Shown here: piece by piece, positions 1 through 8,053 of the stretch
Layout: every line of letters starts with the position of its first letter
How positions within the stretch are numbered: position 1 is the stretch's first letter
Assembly: GCF_002095435.2 (NCBI RefSeq)
Contig: NZ_MJEJ02000043.1
Coordinates: 2,084 to 66,083, forward strand
Reading direction: 5' to 3'
DNA length: 64,000 nucleotides
DNA from: Williamsia sp. 1138
GTDB taxonomy: Bacteria > Actinomycetota > Actinomycetes > Mycobacteriales > Mycobacteriaceae
The notes under the pieces: generated by a model
What the model saw: only the letters and a program-made list of their open reading frames with translations
Told to the model about the DNA's origin: nothing
The model's database searches: none
Made by a program: the position numbers and the translations under genes

Positions 1-63
1 AGCCGGAGGCGGAGCTCGACCATGACGACTGGAGACGAAGCCGGAGGCGGAGCTCGACCATGA
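1..63 (+). CDS. 3' tail of an upstream gene (partial, frame uncertain)
   Basis: The reading frame that starts at base 1 is open to a TGA at 61-63, which overlaps the phosphatase start as ATGA. A second candidate frame reads ...GGGARP and stops at TGA 23-25. Because a 38-bp duplication covers this junction, both frames end with the same short peptide and the true end cannot be decided here. The gene itself lies outside the window. A kinase or other FHA or VWA signalling gene would fit the downstream PP2C and FHA genes, but that is only inference. Confidence 0.3.
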   Translation, partial: SRRRSSTMTTGDEAGGGARP

Positions 64-64
64 C
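1..64. repeat. Short tandem duplication, period 38 bp, at a gene junction
   Basis: Bases 1-26 are repeated exactly at 39-64. Each copy carries a GGAGGCGGAG ribosome-binding-like stretch and an ATGA stop/start overlap. The period of 38 is not a multiple of three, so the duplication changes the frame in which the upstream gene ends relative to the phosphatase start. The copy-1 ATG at 22 would encode only 13 codons, ending at 63. Confidence 0.75.
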
Positions 65-875
65 AATGGAGACGACTGGGACAGTCCGGGATGAGATGCG
101 CAGTGGGGTAGGCGAGTTCGGTCAAGTCGAGATCAGTTGGGCAGTGGTCAGTGATGTGGGTCTGCTGCGGGAGACCAACGAGGATGCGGCTTTGGTCGGG
201 CCTGGCATGGTCCTCGTCGCGGACGGCATGGGCGGGCACGATTGCGGCGAGCTCGCGAGTGAGGCGGCGCTGTCGGCGTTGTCGGATACCGCGATCACGG
301 GGATCAATCGCACTCGTGATTCGGTCATGGGCCTGCTGAGCGAGGCTCAGCGTCAGATCGAGGACATCGACACTGCGGACTCGGGTCGACGGGCGGGTAC
401 GACGATCACCGGGGCGATGCTGGTCGACAACGACGGTGTTCCACACTGGCTGGTCCTCAACATCGGGGATTCCCGGACGTATCGGATGTCTCACGGCCGT
501 CTGGAGCAGGTGACGGTCGATCATTCGCAGGTTCAGGAGCTCGTGGACGCGGGTTTCCTGACCGCCGCACAGGCTCGGGTCGACCCGCGACGAAACGTGA
601 TCACCAGAGCTCTGGGTGCGGGTATGGAGCAGGAAGCCGATTTCTTCACGTTCCCGGTGGATGCGGGCGACCGGATCATGGTGTGTTCCGACGGGCTGAC
701 CGGTGAGCTCACGGACGATTCGATCGCCGCGATCCTCGGTGACCTGACAGACCCTGCCCAGGCCGCGCAGGCGCTGGTGGCGGCGGCGTTGGAAGCGGGC
801 GGGCGGGACAACATCACGGTGGCGATTGCCGACGCGACGGCTGTTCCGAAGGCCGTGGAGTCCACTGAGCCGTGA
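60..875 (+). CDS. PP2C-family serine/threonine protein phosphatase
   Basis: Predicted cytosolic metal-dependent (Mn/Mg) phosphatase that removes phosphate from Ser/Thr, the usual partner of a Pkn-type kinase. The 271-residue protein is a single PP2C domain without a membrane anchor. Visible motifs in order are RETNEDA near the N-terminus, VADGMGGH with metal ligand Asp55, LNIGDSRTYR, ITRALG, CSDGLTGEL with Asp211, and GGRDNITV with Asp250. All expected metal ligands are present, so it should be active. The chosen ATG follows GGAGGCGGAG and overlaps the preceding stop as ATGA; ATG 66 is a possible alternative. An FHA-like gene follows within 8 bp, so phospho-signalling is the likely context. 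The kinase itself is not in the window. Confidence 0.93.
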   Translation: MTMETTGTVRDEMRSGVGEFGQVEISWAVVSDVGLLRETNEDAALVGPGMVLVADGMGGHDCGELASEAALSALSDTAITGINRTRDSVMGLLSEAQRQIEDIDTADSGRRAGTTITGAMLVDNDGVPHWLVLNIGDSRTYRMSHGRLEQVTVDHSQVQELVDAGFLTAAQARVDPRRNVITRALGAGMEQEADFFTFPVDAGDRIMVCSDGLTGELTDDSIAAILGDLTDPAQAAQALVAAALEAGGRDNITVAIADATAVPKAVESTEP

Positions 876-882
876 GACGCGC

Positions 883-1653
883 ATGACCGCAGCGGACACC
901 CCCGATGAGTCACCGATTCTCGCGCAGCAGGCAGATCGTTCGATCCCCGAGACCTTTGTCGACTACTGCGGCGAGAGGTTTCCGGTCAGCCCTGATGAGC
1001 CGTTCCACATCGGCCGCGAGGCCGATCTCGACGTCGACGACAATCCGTACCTTCATCGCAAGTTCCTGATGCTCCACCATGAGGAGGGCTTGTGGTGGTT
1101 GTCGAACGTCGGCTCGCACTTGTCGGCCGGCGTGGTTGCCGGGGACGCAGGATTTCAGGCGACTCTGGCCCCCGGTGCCCGGGTGCCGCTGGTTTCCGGC
1201 GTGAGCGCCGTGGTCTTCTCCGCTGGGCCGACGACCTATGAGCTCGACATTCACTCGGGCACAACACCCTCGGTCACCCTTGAGCCGCCCGTCGAGCCGA
1301 CGCTGAGTGGGGAGACCACGATCGGAGTGGTCTCGTTGACCGAGAGCCAGAAGCTGCTCATCGTGGTGCTGGCCGAGGAAGTGCTGCGCCGCAACGGCAC
1401 AGGTGCGAGTTCGATCCCGTCCTCAGCGCAAGCCGCCAGACGCCTGGGATGGTCCATCACGAAGTTCAATCGCAAGCTCGACAACGTCTGCGACAAGTTC
1501 GATCAGATCGGCGTCTCGGGTATGCGCGGTGGCTCGGGCCGGTTGGCGAGCAACCGGCGGGTCAAGCTCGTCGAGTACGCGGTCGCGTCGCGGCTGGTGA
1601 CGCGATCAGATCTCCCTCTGATCGACGCCGAGGCGAAGGTCAACGGCGTCTAG
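883..1653 (+). CDS. FHA-like domain protein with C-terminal winged-helix-like region
   Basis: Likely phospho-signalling effector, 256 residues from the ATG eight bases after the phosphatase stop. The open frame extends upstream into the phosphatase gene but has no good start there. Residues about 25-130 resemble an FHA domain: Gly44-Arg45 matches the conserved GR, and WLSNVGS matches the N/G turn. The usual SxxH phosphothreonine-binding segment reads YLHRKF, so the Ser and His of a standard FHA pocket are not obvious. After a linker, residues about 155-256 look helical and basic (LTESQKLLIVVLAEEVL, then AARRLGWSITKFNRKLD), like a winged helix-turn-helix. The combination suggests a regulator that reads a phosphoprotein and binds DNA or another partner. 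Target unknown. Confidence 0.8.
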   Translation: MTAADTPDESPILAQQADRSIPETFVDYCGERFPVSPDEPFHIGREADLDVDDNPYLHRKFLMLHHEEGLWWLSNVGSHLSAGVVAGDAGFQATLAPGARVPLVSGVSAVVFSAGPTTYELDIHSGTTPSVTLEPPVEPTLSGETTIGVVSLTESQKLLIVVLAEEVLRRNGTGASSIPSSAQAARRLGWSITKFNRKLDNVCDKFDQIGVSGMRGGSGRLASNRRVKLVEYAVASRLVTRSDLPLIDAEAKVNGV

Positions 1654-1858
1654 CACGCCTCGTCGTGCCCTGCTCTGCCCCAAGGTCTGCACCATTGGGC
1701 AGTCGGGTGGGTTCTCATCGCGAAAAATGCGCTCTAACCTGCGGATATGGGGTGGGTAGTTCTCCCCATCGACACCACTGGGAGGTCGTCTTAGTGTTTG
1801 TGTCACGTCCAGAAGAGCGCGGCGGAGCTAGCCGGCCAATACCTACAGGAGAACTTCG

Positions 1859-2338
1859 ATGACCGTATTGCACAACACCTTTGGCGCGCCGGCTCGCACT
1901 CGGGTCGGGTATCGGCCGGCAACCCCGGCCAGGATGACGCGAGAGGAGGCTCTGGCGCGGCTGGCCCAGCGCACGATGCCGTTGCCGGGCCGACCGGGCC
2001 ACGCCGCGTCGGGTAGCACCTGCGCGACTCCGGGTGCCCCCACGTCGAGCGGTCATCAGTCGCGGGCCATGCACGCTTCGATGCCAACTCAGCCGCCGGC
2101 CGTGGCGTATCCGAAACCGAAGTTGTCGCAGCGGGAGATCGAGGTGCTGCGGGCGTGGCTGAACCTCGATTCGAAGTCCGCGGTGGCCGAGTCCCTGTTC
2201 ATCTCGCTGGGCACCGTGAACACGCATCTCGCCCGAATCCGGGTGAAGTACAACGAGGTCGGTCGCGGCGCGCCCACCAAGGCCGCGCTGGTCGCGCGCG
2301 CAATCCAGGACGGGATCGTGCACATCGACGACCTGTGA
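1859..2338 (+). CDS. Orphan LuxR-type helix-turn-helix regulator
   Basis: Probable DNA-binding regulator of 159 residues. The first ~88 residues are Pro/Thr/Ala-rich and probably disordered. Residues about 89-150 match the LuxR/GerE helix-turn-helix, with LSQREIEVLRAWL, then AESLFISLGTVNTHLARI as the recognition region. There is no receiver or ligand-binding domain, so the signal must reach it some other way, for example phosphorylation by a Ser/Thr kinase (inference from the PP2C and FHA-like genes upstream). The ATG is preceded by ACAGGAGAAC, a good ribosome-binding site. The 205-bp gap upstream leaves room for its own promoter. Targets cannot be read from the window. Confidence 0.85.
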   Translation: MTVLHNTFGAPARTRVGYRPATPARMTREEALARLAQRTMPLPGRPGHAASGSTCATPGAPTSSGHQSRAMHASMPTQPPAVAYPKPKLSQREIEVLRAWLNLDSKSAVAESLFISLGTVNTHLARIRVKYNEVGRGAPTKAALVARAIQDGIVHIDDL

Positions 2339-2409
2339 ACCCGGCGCCATGGTGCGTGGTGATGATCACTGATGACGGTGGGCAATAATCGTTGTCGGAA
2401 AGGGGTCAC

Positions 2410-3267
2410 ATGGCCATGGCGATGATCGAGGAGATCCTGCAACTCGAGGCAATCGAGAAGGACATCTATCGAGGACGCGTACATCCGAGTTTTCTGCAGC
2501 GGACGTTCGGCGGCCAGGTGGCCGGCCAGTCGCTGGTGTCGGCGACCCGCACGGTCGAGGACAGGTTCCGGGTCCATTCGCTACACGGATACTTCCTGCG
2601 CGGGGGCAACCCGAAAGAACCGACGGTCTACCTCGTCGATCGGGTACGGGACGGCCGCTCCTTCTGCACTCGCCGTGTCACCGCGATCCAGGACGGACTG
2701 GCGATCTTCACGATGTCGGCCTCGTTCCACGTCGAGGATCAGGGCTACGAGCACCAGGACAACATGCCCAGGGTGCCCCGTCCCGAAGAACTCCCCGACA
2801 TCCTCGATTCCGAGAACTCCGATCTCACGGCTCCGTATCGTGAGTGGGAGAACTTCGACGTCCGAATCGTCCCTCGTGACCAGCTGATCGGGAGCCGGGA
2901 TCTGGCGTCCCAGCAGCAGGTGTGGTTCCGATACCGCAATCCACTTCCCGACGACCAGGTCTTTCACGTGTGCACACTCGCGTACATGAGCGACATGACG
3001 CTGCTCGGTTCGGCCAAGGTCGCGCACCCCGACGAGGACGCGCAGTTCGCGTCGCTCGACCACGCGATGTGGTTCATGCGCCCGTTCCGGGCCGACGAAT
3101 GGCTCCTCTACGACCAGACGTCGCCGTCGGCCGGTGGCGGTCGCGCACTGACCCAGGGCAGGATCTACGACCACCGTGGAGTGATGGTGGCGGCGGTGAC
3201 GCAGGAGGGATTGACCCGCACCGGACGCGCGGTCCCCAAGGATCAGCACGCCAAGCGGGAGAGTTGA
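2410..3267 (+). CDS. tesB: Acyl-CoA thioesterase II
   Basis: Hydrolyses acyl-CoA to free fatty acid and CoA. The 285-residue protein has the double hotdog layout of Tes[11 protein letters not shown] and [10 protein letters not shown] in the first half, [18 protein letters not shown] and the TQEG end in the second. The Asp of SLDHAMWF (217), the Thr of DQTSPSA (237) and the Gln of TQEG (265) match the Asp/Thr/Gln active site of the family. I chose the ATG after GGAAAGGGG rather than a TTG six codons earlier. It overlaps pdxT by four bases. In mycobacteria a tesB-type gene sits between pdxS and pdxT; here the upstream pdxS is replaced by regulators. Confidence 0.93.
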   Translation: MAMAMIEEILQLEAIEKDIYRGRVHPSFLQRTFGGQVAGQSLVSATRTVEDRFRVHSLHGYFLRGGNPKEPTVYLVDRVRDGRSFCTRRVTAIQDGLAIFTMSASFHVEDQGYEHQDNMPRVPRPEELPDILDSENSDLTAPYREWENFDVRIVPRDQLIGSRDLASQQQVWFRYRNPLPDDQVFHVCTLAYMSDMTLLGSAKVAHPDEDAQFASLDHAMWFMRPFRADEWLLYDQTSPSAGGGRALTQGRIYDHRGVMVAAVTQEGLTRTGRAVPKDQHAKRES

Positions 3268-3872
3268 GCGCCACACTGCGGATCGGTGTCCTCGCGCTGC
3301 AGGGCGACGTCCGCGAACACCACGCCGCGCTCTCCGCCATCGGGGTGGAATCTGTCTCTGTGCGCAGACCCGCCGAACTCGCATCGGTCGACGGGATCAT
3401 CATCCCTGGCGGGGAGTCGACGACCATGAGCCGGTTGCTCGTCCTCCTCGATCTCCTGGACCCCCTGCGTGCAGCTCTCGCCGACGGCCTGCCCGCGTAC
3501 GGATCATGCGCGGGAATGATCATGTTGGCGACGAACATCCTCGACACCCGCCCAGACGCGCATCACCTCGATGCTCTGGACATCACTGTGCGTCGCAACG
3601 CTTTCGGTCGGCAGGTCGCATCCTTCGAAACGGATCTCGAACTCGACGGCGTTGCCGGGGGCCCGATGCGTGCCGTCTTCATCAGAGCACCATGGGTCGA
3701 AGCGACAGGGGACGACGTGGAGGTCTTGGGAGTGGTGCCGGACGGGCCCGCGCAGGGCCGCATCGTCGCGGTTCGCCAAGGCGTCGTCATGGCCACGTCC
3801 TTCCACCCCGAGGTCACCGGTGATCGTCGCGTCCACGAGTATTTCGTCGAGATGGCACGCTCGGCACGGTGA
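3264..3872 (+). CDS. pdxT: Pyridoxal 5'-phosphate synthase glutaminase subunit PdxT
   Basis: Class I glutamine amidotransferase that releases ammonia from glutamine and passes it to PdxS, which builds pyridoxal 5'-phosphate from ribose 5-phosphate and glyceraldehyde 3-phosphate. The 202-residue length fits the family. [10 protein letters not shown] is the glutamine-site motif, Cys82 in GSCAGMIML is the nucleophile, and His181/Glu183 in FHPEV complete the triad. The start is a TTG overlapping the thioesterase stop (TTGA); the frame is open further upstream but homology begins at [10 protein letters not shown]. The obligatory partner PdxS is not in the window. Confidence 0.93.
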   Translation: MSATLRIGVLALQGDVREHHAALSAIGVESVSVRRPAELASVDGIIIPGGESTTMSRLLVLLDLLDPLRAALADGLPAYGSCAGMIMLATNILDTRPDAHHLDALDITVRRNAFGRQVASFETDLELDGVAGGPMRAVFIRAPWVEATGDDVEVLGVVPDGPAQGRIVAVRQGVVMATSFHPEVTGDRRVHEYFVEMARSAR

Positions 3873-3997
3873 ACCCACCGAGCCTGCATCTACGCACAGA
3901 GGCGCGGGAGTAGGATCGGTCCGCAGTTCAAAGACCCGCCACCGACCACGAATCGACCTCATGCCTACGCCGGGCATCACGAAAGGGGCTTGCGCCA

Positions 3998-4756
3998 ATG
4001 AGCGGCCACTCCAAATGGGCCACCACCAAGCACAAGAAGGCGGTGGTTGATGCCAAGCGCGGCAAGATGTTCGCCAAGCTCGTGAAGAACATCGAGGTTG
4101 CGGCGCGAACCGGCGGCGGTGACCCGAGTGGCAACCCGACGTTGTTCGACGCGATCCAGAAGGCCAAGAAGTCGTCGGTCCCCAACGACAACATCGAGCG
4201 GGCCCGCAAGCGCGGCGGCGGCGAAGAAGCCGGTGGCGCCGACTGGCAGAACATCACGTACGAGGGCTATGGCCCCAACGGCGTCGCGATCCTCATCGAA
4301 TGCCTCACCGACAATCGCAACCGTGCTGCCACCGAGGTGCGCACCGCGATGAGCCGCAACGGGGGCAACATGGCAGACCCCGGTTCGGTCTCGTACCTGT
4401 TCCATCGCAAGGGTGTGGTGACCCTCGAGAAAGCAGGCCAGACCGAGGACGACGTGCTGACGGCCGTTCTCGAGGCAGGGGCCGAAGATGTCACAGACCT
4501 CGGCGACACCTTCGAGATCGTCAGCGAGCCAACCGATCTCGTTGCCGTACGGTCCGCGCTCCAAGACGCCGGGATGGACTACGAATCAGCTGAGGCGAGC
4601 TTCCGGGCGTCCGTCGAAGTACCTGTCGACGCCGACGGTGCTCGCAAGGTGTTCCGCCTGATCGACGCGCTCGAAGATTCCGACGACGTGCAAGACGTCT
4701 ATTCGAACGTCCACATCAGTGACGAGGTCCTGGCCGAGTTGGAGGAAGACGACTAG
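3998..4756 (+). CDS. yebC: YebC/PmpR family protein (TACO1-like)
   Basis: Member of the DUF28 family, 252 residues, the normal length. The N-terminus [20 protein letters not shown] and the later GYGPNGVAI and [10 protein letters not shown] are signature stretches. Family members have been described both as DNA-binding regulators and, more recently, as ribosome-associated factors that help translate difficult sequences; the sequence does not decide between them. Its place upstream of ruvC is conserved in many bacteria. The 125-bp gap before it has a TAGGAT at 3911-3916 that could be a -10 element, without a clear -35. GAAAGGGG precedes the start. Confidence 0.95.
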   Translation: MSGHSKWATTKHKKAVVDAKRGKMFAKLVKNIEVAARTGGGDPSGNPTLFDAIQKAKKSSVPNDNIERARKRGGGEEAGGADWQNITYEGYGPNGVAILIECLTDNRNRAATEVRTAMSRNGGNMADPGSVSYLFHRKGVVTLEKAGQTEDDVLTAVLEAGAEDVTDLGDTFEIVSEPTDLVAVRSALQDAGMDYESAEASFRASVEVPVDADGARKVFRLIDALEDSDDVQDVYSNVHISDEVLAELEEDD

Positions 4757-4838
4757 GGGCTGCTGTCCCGGCCGGGTCGGACCGGGGGTGTGCGCTTGTG
4801 TCGCCACGGTGTTTTTTCGCTCCGCTTCGCTGCGCGGG

Positions 4839-4928
4839 GCGTGCGGCCCTTCATCGCGTGCTCTTCCTTCGTCGACTCAGTCGCTGCCCTCCCTCGCTCC
4901 TCCGTCCAGAGCACGCGGGGCCGCACGC
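4839..4928. repeat. Large imperfect hairpin between yebC and ruvC
   Basis: Left arm 4839-4864 and right arm 4908-4928 are complementary over 21 bp: GCGTGCGGCCC at 4839-4849 pairs with 4918-4928, and CGCGTGCTCT at 4855-4864 pairs with 4908-4917. A 5-nt bulge (TTCAT) interrupts the left arm and the loop is 43 nt. No gene is seen in the 317-bp gap apart from this structure, the adjoining tandem repeat and the ruvC promoter area. A run of six T at 4812-4817 lies upstream of the hairpin, not after it, so it is not a standard terminator for yebC. Confidence 0.7.
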
Positions 4929-4946
4929 GGGGCCGCACGCGGGCGG
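4911..4946. repeat. 12-bp tandem repeat, three copies
   Basis: GCACGCGGGGCC is present at 4911-4922 and exactly again at 4923-4934; 4935-4946 is a third copy differing near its end. The first copies form the right arm of the larger hairpin, so either of two registers could pair with the left arm. It is non-coding in any convincing frame. Confidence 0.75.
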
Positions 4947-5019
4947 TGTCAGCGCGAGTCGTTCCGACCGCGGTCGGGACTCGGGTGTGTTGGTACCCCG
5001 GATTGTCTTGGCGTCCGGC

Positions 5020-5025
5020 TACGAT
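5020..5025 (+). promoter_or_regulatory. Candidate -10 element for the ruvCAB operon
   Basis: TACGAT fits the actinobacterial TANNNT pattern and ends one base before the LexA box. No convincing -35 is seen 16-18 bp upstream. Position relative to the operator makes it the best guess for the SOS promoter. Confidence 0.35.
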
Positions 5026-5026
5026 A

Positions 5027-5042
5027 TCGAACAACTGTTCGC
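5027..5042. promoter_or_regulatory. LexA (SOS) box upstream of ruvC
   Basis: TCGAACAACTGTTCGC matches the actinobacterial SOS operator TCGAAC-N4-GTTCGA in 11 of 12 fixed positions, the last base differing. It lies 32 bp before the ruvC start and directly after a TACGAT -10-like hexamer. LexA binding here should repress ruvCAB until RecA-stimulated LexA cleavage after DNA damage. Confidence 0.8.
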
Positions 5043-5073
5043 GTTCGCTCGAGGTCTGGTGAGGTTGTCGTAG

Positions 5074-5643
5074 ATGCGGGTGATGGGTGTCGACCCAGGT
5101 CTGACCAGATGCGGCATCGCACTGGTCGAATCGGGTGCGGGCCGCGCCGTGACCGCCCTGGACGTCGACGTGGTGCGTACGCCGCCGGAGATGGCCCTGG
5201 AGAACCGGTTGCTCGCGATCTACGCCGCCGCTGAGCACTGGATCGAGGTCCACAGTCCTGATGTGGTGGCGATCGAACGGGTCTTCGCTCAACACCAGGT
5301 CAGTACCGCGATGGGCACGGCGCAGGCCGGCGGAGTCGTAGCGCTGGCGGCCGCCAAACGCGACATCCCGGTTCGATTCCACACCCCCAGTGAGGTGAAG
5401 GCGGCAGTCACCGGCAGTGGCCGGGCGGACAAAGCCCAGGTCACCGCTATGGTGACCCGGATCCTGGGAATGCAGCAGGCACCCAAACCGGCGGATGCCG
5501 CGGATGCCTTGGCGCTGGCGATCTGCCATTGCTGGCGGGGTCCGGTGGCCGAGCGGATGGCACAGGCCCAGGCACAGGCTCTGGCACAGCAGAAGGCGTA
5601 TCGAGAGCGTGTCGCCCAGGCGAAGAAGGCGGTTCAGCGGTGA
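5074..5643 (+). CDS. ruvC: Crossover junction endodeoxyribonuclease RuvC
   Basis: Resolves Holliday junctions by paired incisions, working with RuvAB. The 189-residue protein has the RNase H fold residues in place: Asp7 in [10 protein letters not shown], Glu68 in AIERVF, and Asp141/Asp144 in [12 protein letters not shown]. The tail after about residue 160 is Gln/Ala-rich (repeated AQAQA) and probably an extended helix. It is the first gene of ruvC-ruvA-ruvB; its stop overlaps the ruvA start as GTGA. A LexA box upstream indicates SOS control. Confidence 0.97.
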   Translation: MRVMGVDPGLTRCGIALVESGAGRAVTALDVDVVRTPPEMALENRLLAIYAAAEHWIEVHSPDVVAIERVFAQHQVSTAMGTAQAGGVVALAAAKRDIPVRFHTPSEVKAAVTGSGRADKAQVTAMVTRILGMQQAPKPADAADALALAICHCWRGPVAERMAQAQAQALAQQKAYRERVAQAKKAVQR

Positions 5644-6236
5644 TCTCCTCGGTCCGTGGCCCCGTGGTGGACGTGGCCCTCGATCATGTCGTGATCGACT
5701 GCGCAGGAGTCGGTTACCGCGTTCTCGTCACTCCGACCACAGCCGGGTCTGTCCAGCGGGGCGCCGAGGCGACCCTGCTGACGACCATGATCGTCCGCGA
5801 GGACTCGATGACCTTGTACGGGTTCACCGAACCTGACGCACGTTCCCTCTTCACGCTGTTGCAGACCGTGACCGGCGTCGGTCCGCGACTGGCGATGGCC
5901 ACCCTGGCGGTTCTCGAACCCGACGCTTTGCGGCACGCGCTGGCCGGGGAAAACACCAAGGCACTCATGAGCGTTCCCGGGATCGGGAAAAGAGTCGCCG
6001 AGCGTCTCGTCGTGGAACTGCGCGACAAAGTCGACCGTCCGCATTCCGCTGCCGGGACGGCAGCCGGGCCCGGGAGTTCCTCGGTCCGTGATCAGGTCAT
6101 CGAGGCCCTCGTCGGGCTGGGCTTCGCCGCACCGATCGCAGAGAAAACCGTCATCGCCGTCCTGGCAGATCAGCCGGGCGCCGATTCGGCGACCGTGCTG
6201 CGTGCCGGCCTGGCGTCGCTGGGCAGATCCAAATGA
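5640..6236 (+). CDS. ruvA: Holliday junction branch migration protein RuvA
   Basis: Junction-binding subunit that loads RuvB rings onto four-way DNA. The protein has 198 residues: an N-terminal OB fold ([11 protein letters not shown] onward), two helix-hairpin-helix motifs around [13 protein letters not shown] and [15 protein letters not shown], and a C-terminal domain for RuvB contact. The GTG start overlaps the ruvC stop; the frame is open upstream inside ruvC but homology starts here. The ruvB start overlaps its stop as ATGA, so all three genes are translationally coupled. Confidence 0.96.
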   Translation: MISSVRGPVVDVALDHVVIDCAGVGYRVLVTPTTAGSVQRGAEATLLTTMIVREDSMTLYGFTEPDARSLFTLLQTVTGVGPRLAMATLAVLEPDALRHALAGENTKALMSVPGIGKRVAERLVVELRDKVDRPHSAAGTAAGPGSSSVRDQVIEALVGLGFAAPIAEKTVIAVLADQPGADSATVLRAGLASLGRSK

Positions 6237-7417
6237 GCGGCGACACCTTCGACCCCGACGGCGCGGTCGGCCGGGACGGGACGTTTGGTCCCGACGCGGC
6301 GTTCGATCCGGACCGGGCGACCGGTATCGATGGCGCCAACAGGACGGTCAACGCCGGTCGTATCGGTGGTGACGGCGATCTCGACAACAGCCTTCGCCCC
6401 AAATCGCTCGGCGAGTTCATCGGGCAGCCGCGGGTGTGCGAGCAGTTGGACCTCGTGCTCCAGGCCGCCCGTGGCCGTGGTGGGACACCCGATCACATCT
6501 TGCTGTCAGGCCCTCCCGGCCTCGGCAAGACCTCGCTGGCGATGATCATCGCGGGGGAGATGGGTGCCGCCCTTCGGGTCACGTCCGGTCCGGCGCTCGA
6601 ACGCGCGGGGGATCTCGCCGCGATGTTGTCGAACCTCGTCGAAGGTGACGTGCTGTTCATCGACGAGATCCACCGCATCGCGCGCCCCGCCGAGGAGATG
6701 CTCTATCTGGCGATGGAGGATTTCCGCGTGGATGTGGTGGTCGGAAAAGGCCCGGGTGCCACCTCGATACCACTTGACGTCGCGCCGTTCACGCTGGTCG
6801 GCGCGACGACCAGATCGGGCGCGCTCACCGGACCTCTGCGTGACCGATTCGGCTTCACCGCGCACATGGAGTTCTACGACACGGGGGAGCTGGAGCGCGT
6901 CCTGACCCGCTCCGCCGGGATCCTCGGCATCACCATGCAACCCGACGCCGGTGCCGAGATCGCATCCCGGTCCCGCGGTACGCCGCGCATCGCCAACCGA
7001 CTGCTGCGCCGCGTGCGCGACTACGCCGAGGTGCGGGCCGACGGCCTCGTCACCTTACCGATCGCCCGGGCGGCTCTCGCGGTCTACGACGTCGACGAGC
7101 TCGGATTCGACCGGCTGGACCGGGCCGTACTTGCCGCGCTCGTCCGGGGCTTCGGTGGCGGCCCCGTCGGCGTCTCCACGCTGGCGGTCGCGGTCGGCGA
7201 AGAGCCGGCCACGGTCGAAGAGGTCTGTGAACCATTCCTGGTACGTGCCGGGATGATCGCCCGCACCCCCCGTGGGCGGGTGGCCACCGCGGCCGCGTGG
7301 CATCACTTGGGTCTCACGCCCCCGGCAGGAGCTCTCAATGCGGCGTTCGGGGTCCGTGCGCGTGACGAGGGCGCCGGAATGATCTCGCTCTTCGACTCGG
7401 ACGACCAGGACCTCTGA
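6233..7417 (+). CDS. ruvB: Holliday junction branch migration ATPase RuvB
   Basis: Hexameric AAA+ motor that drives branch migration with RuvA. Walker A is [11 protein letters not shown], Walker B is FIDEIHR, and the sensor region [10 protein letters not shown] and a C-terminal winged helix follow. At 394 residues it is longer than the usual 330-360 because of an Asp/Gly-rich N-terminal extension of about 45 residues (with FDPD repeated) before the conserved [10 protein letters not shown]. The ATG is fixed by its ATGA overlap with ruvA. The extension looks disordered and may be lineage-specific. Confidence 0.96.
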   Translation: MSGDTFDPDGAVGRDGTFGPDAAFDPDRATGIDGANRTVNAGRIGGDGDLDNSLRPKSLGEFIGQPRVCEQLDLVLQAARGRGGTPDHILLSGPPGLGKTSLAMIIAGEMGAALRVTSGPALERAGDLAAMLSNLVEGDVLFIDEIHRIARPAEEMLYLAMEDFRVDVVVGKGPGATSIPLDVAPFTLVGATTRSGALTGPLRDRFGFTAHMEFYDTGELERVLTRSAGILGITMQPDAGAEIASRSRGTPRIANRLLRRVRDYAEVRADGLVTLPIARAALAVYDVDELGFDRLDRAVLAALVRGFGGGPVGVSTLAVAVGEEPATVEEVCEPFLVRAGMIARTPRGRVATAAAWHHLGLTPPAGALNAAFGVRARDEGAGMISLFDSDDQDL

Positions 7418-7518
7418 GAGCCGAATTCGGGCGCTGCGGCGCTGGGATGGCACACTGGTTGTGATTGCGGGCGCTGCTCGTGACCACGAACACACAATCG
7501 AGGATTGAACACACCATC

Positions 7519-7926
7519 ATGGAATTGATATTCCCTATCCTGCTGGTCTTCCTGGTCGGCATCATGTTCCTGTCCGTGCGTCGCCAGAAGAAGGCAGCCG
7601 CGGAGGCCAAGGAGATGCAGGAGAACCTGCAGATCGGCGCACGTATCCAGACGACGTCCGGAATGTACGGCACCATCGCCGGCCTGGCAGACGGCACTGT
7701 CGACCTGGAAATCGCCGACGGGGTCGTCACCCGCTGGAACCGGCTCGCCATCCGTGAGGTCGTCCACGCCGATGACCTGGCCGACAGCTACCCCGGGTTC
7801 GGGTTGATCGACCCCGACTTCGAGGCGAACGGCATCCATGACGATGATGAGGACCTCGACGCCCTGACCGAGAATGATGAGCACATCAGTCTCGACAAGT
7901 CGCGCGGAGACCAAGACAAAGCGTAA
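7519..7926 (+). CDS. yajC: Preprotein translocase subunit YajC
   Basis: Small single-pass inner-membrane partner of SecDF and YidC in protein export. The 135-residue protein has one N-terminal membrane helix (LIFPILLVFLVGIMFLSV), a basic RRQKKAA stretch, the conserved core VQTTSGMYGTIAG-like segment (here IQTTSGMYGTIAG) and an acidic C-tail. I start at ATG 7519 rather than the in-frame upstream codon at 7465, because the membrane helix should begin close to the N-terminus. secD and secF follow, the usual actinobacterial order. Confidence 0.93.
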   Translation: MELIFPILLVFLVGIMFLSVRRQKKAAAEAKEMQENLQIGARIQTTSGMYGTIAGLADGTVDLEIADGVVTRWNRLAIREVVHADDLADSYPGFGLIDPDFEANGIHDDDEDLDALTENDEHISLDKSRGDQDKA

Positions 7927-7939
7927 GACCAACTCGTCA

Positions 7940-8008
7940 CAGGGGCGCCACACGAGTGGTGCCGCGGCATGCTCGTCGCCGTGGCACGTACCGTGGCAGG
8001 CGCCCCTG
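7940..8008. other. Inverted repeat in the yajC-secD gap
   Basis: CAGGGGCGCC at 7940-7949 is exactly complementary to GGCGCCCCTG at 7999-8008, with a smaller nested pairing (GTGCC at 7959-7963 with GGCAC at 7983-7987). There is no T-run after it. In RNA it could form a branched hairpin between the two cistrons, modulating secD expression or mRNA stability. No function is shown by the sequence. Confidence 0.4.
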
Positions 8009-8053
8009 CGGTGCGTACGGGGCTAGTTGAGCAAATGAGGAGACGTAGGCAGC

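Noticed and set aside
4757-5073. Small genes in the yebC-ruvC gap
   Set aside because: Open frames of 60-90 codons exist but are made of repeats and Arg/Ser-rich shadow sequence.
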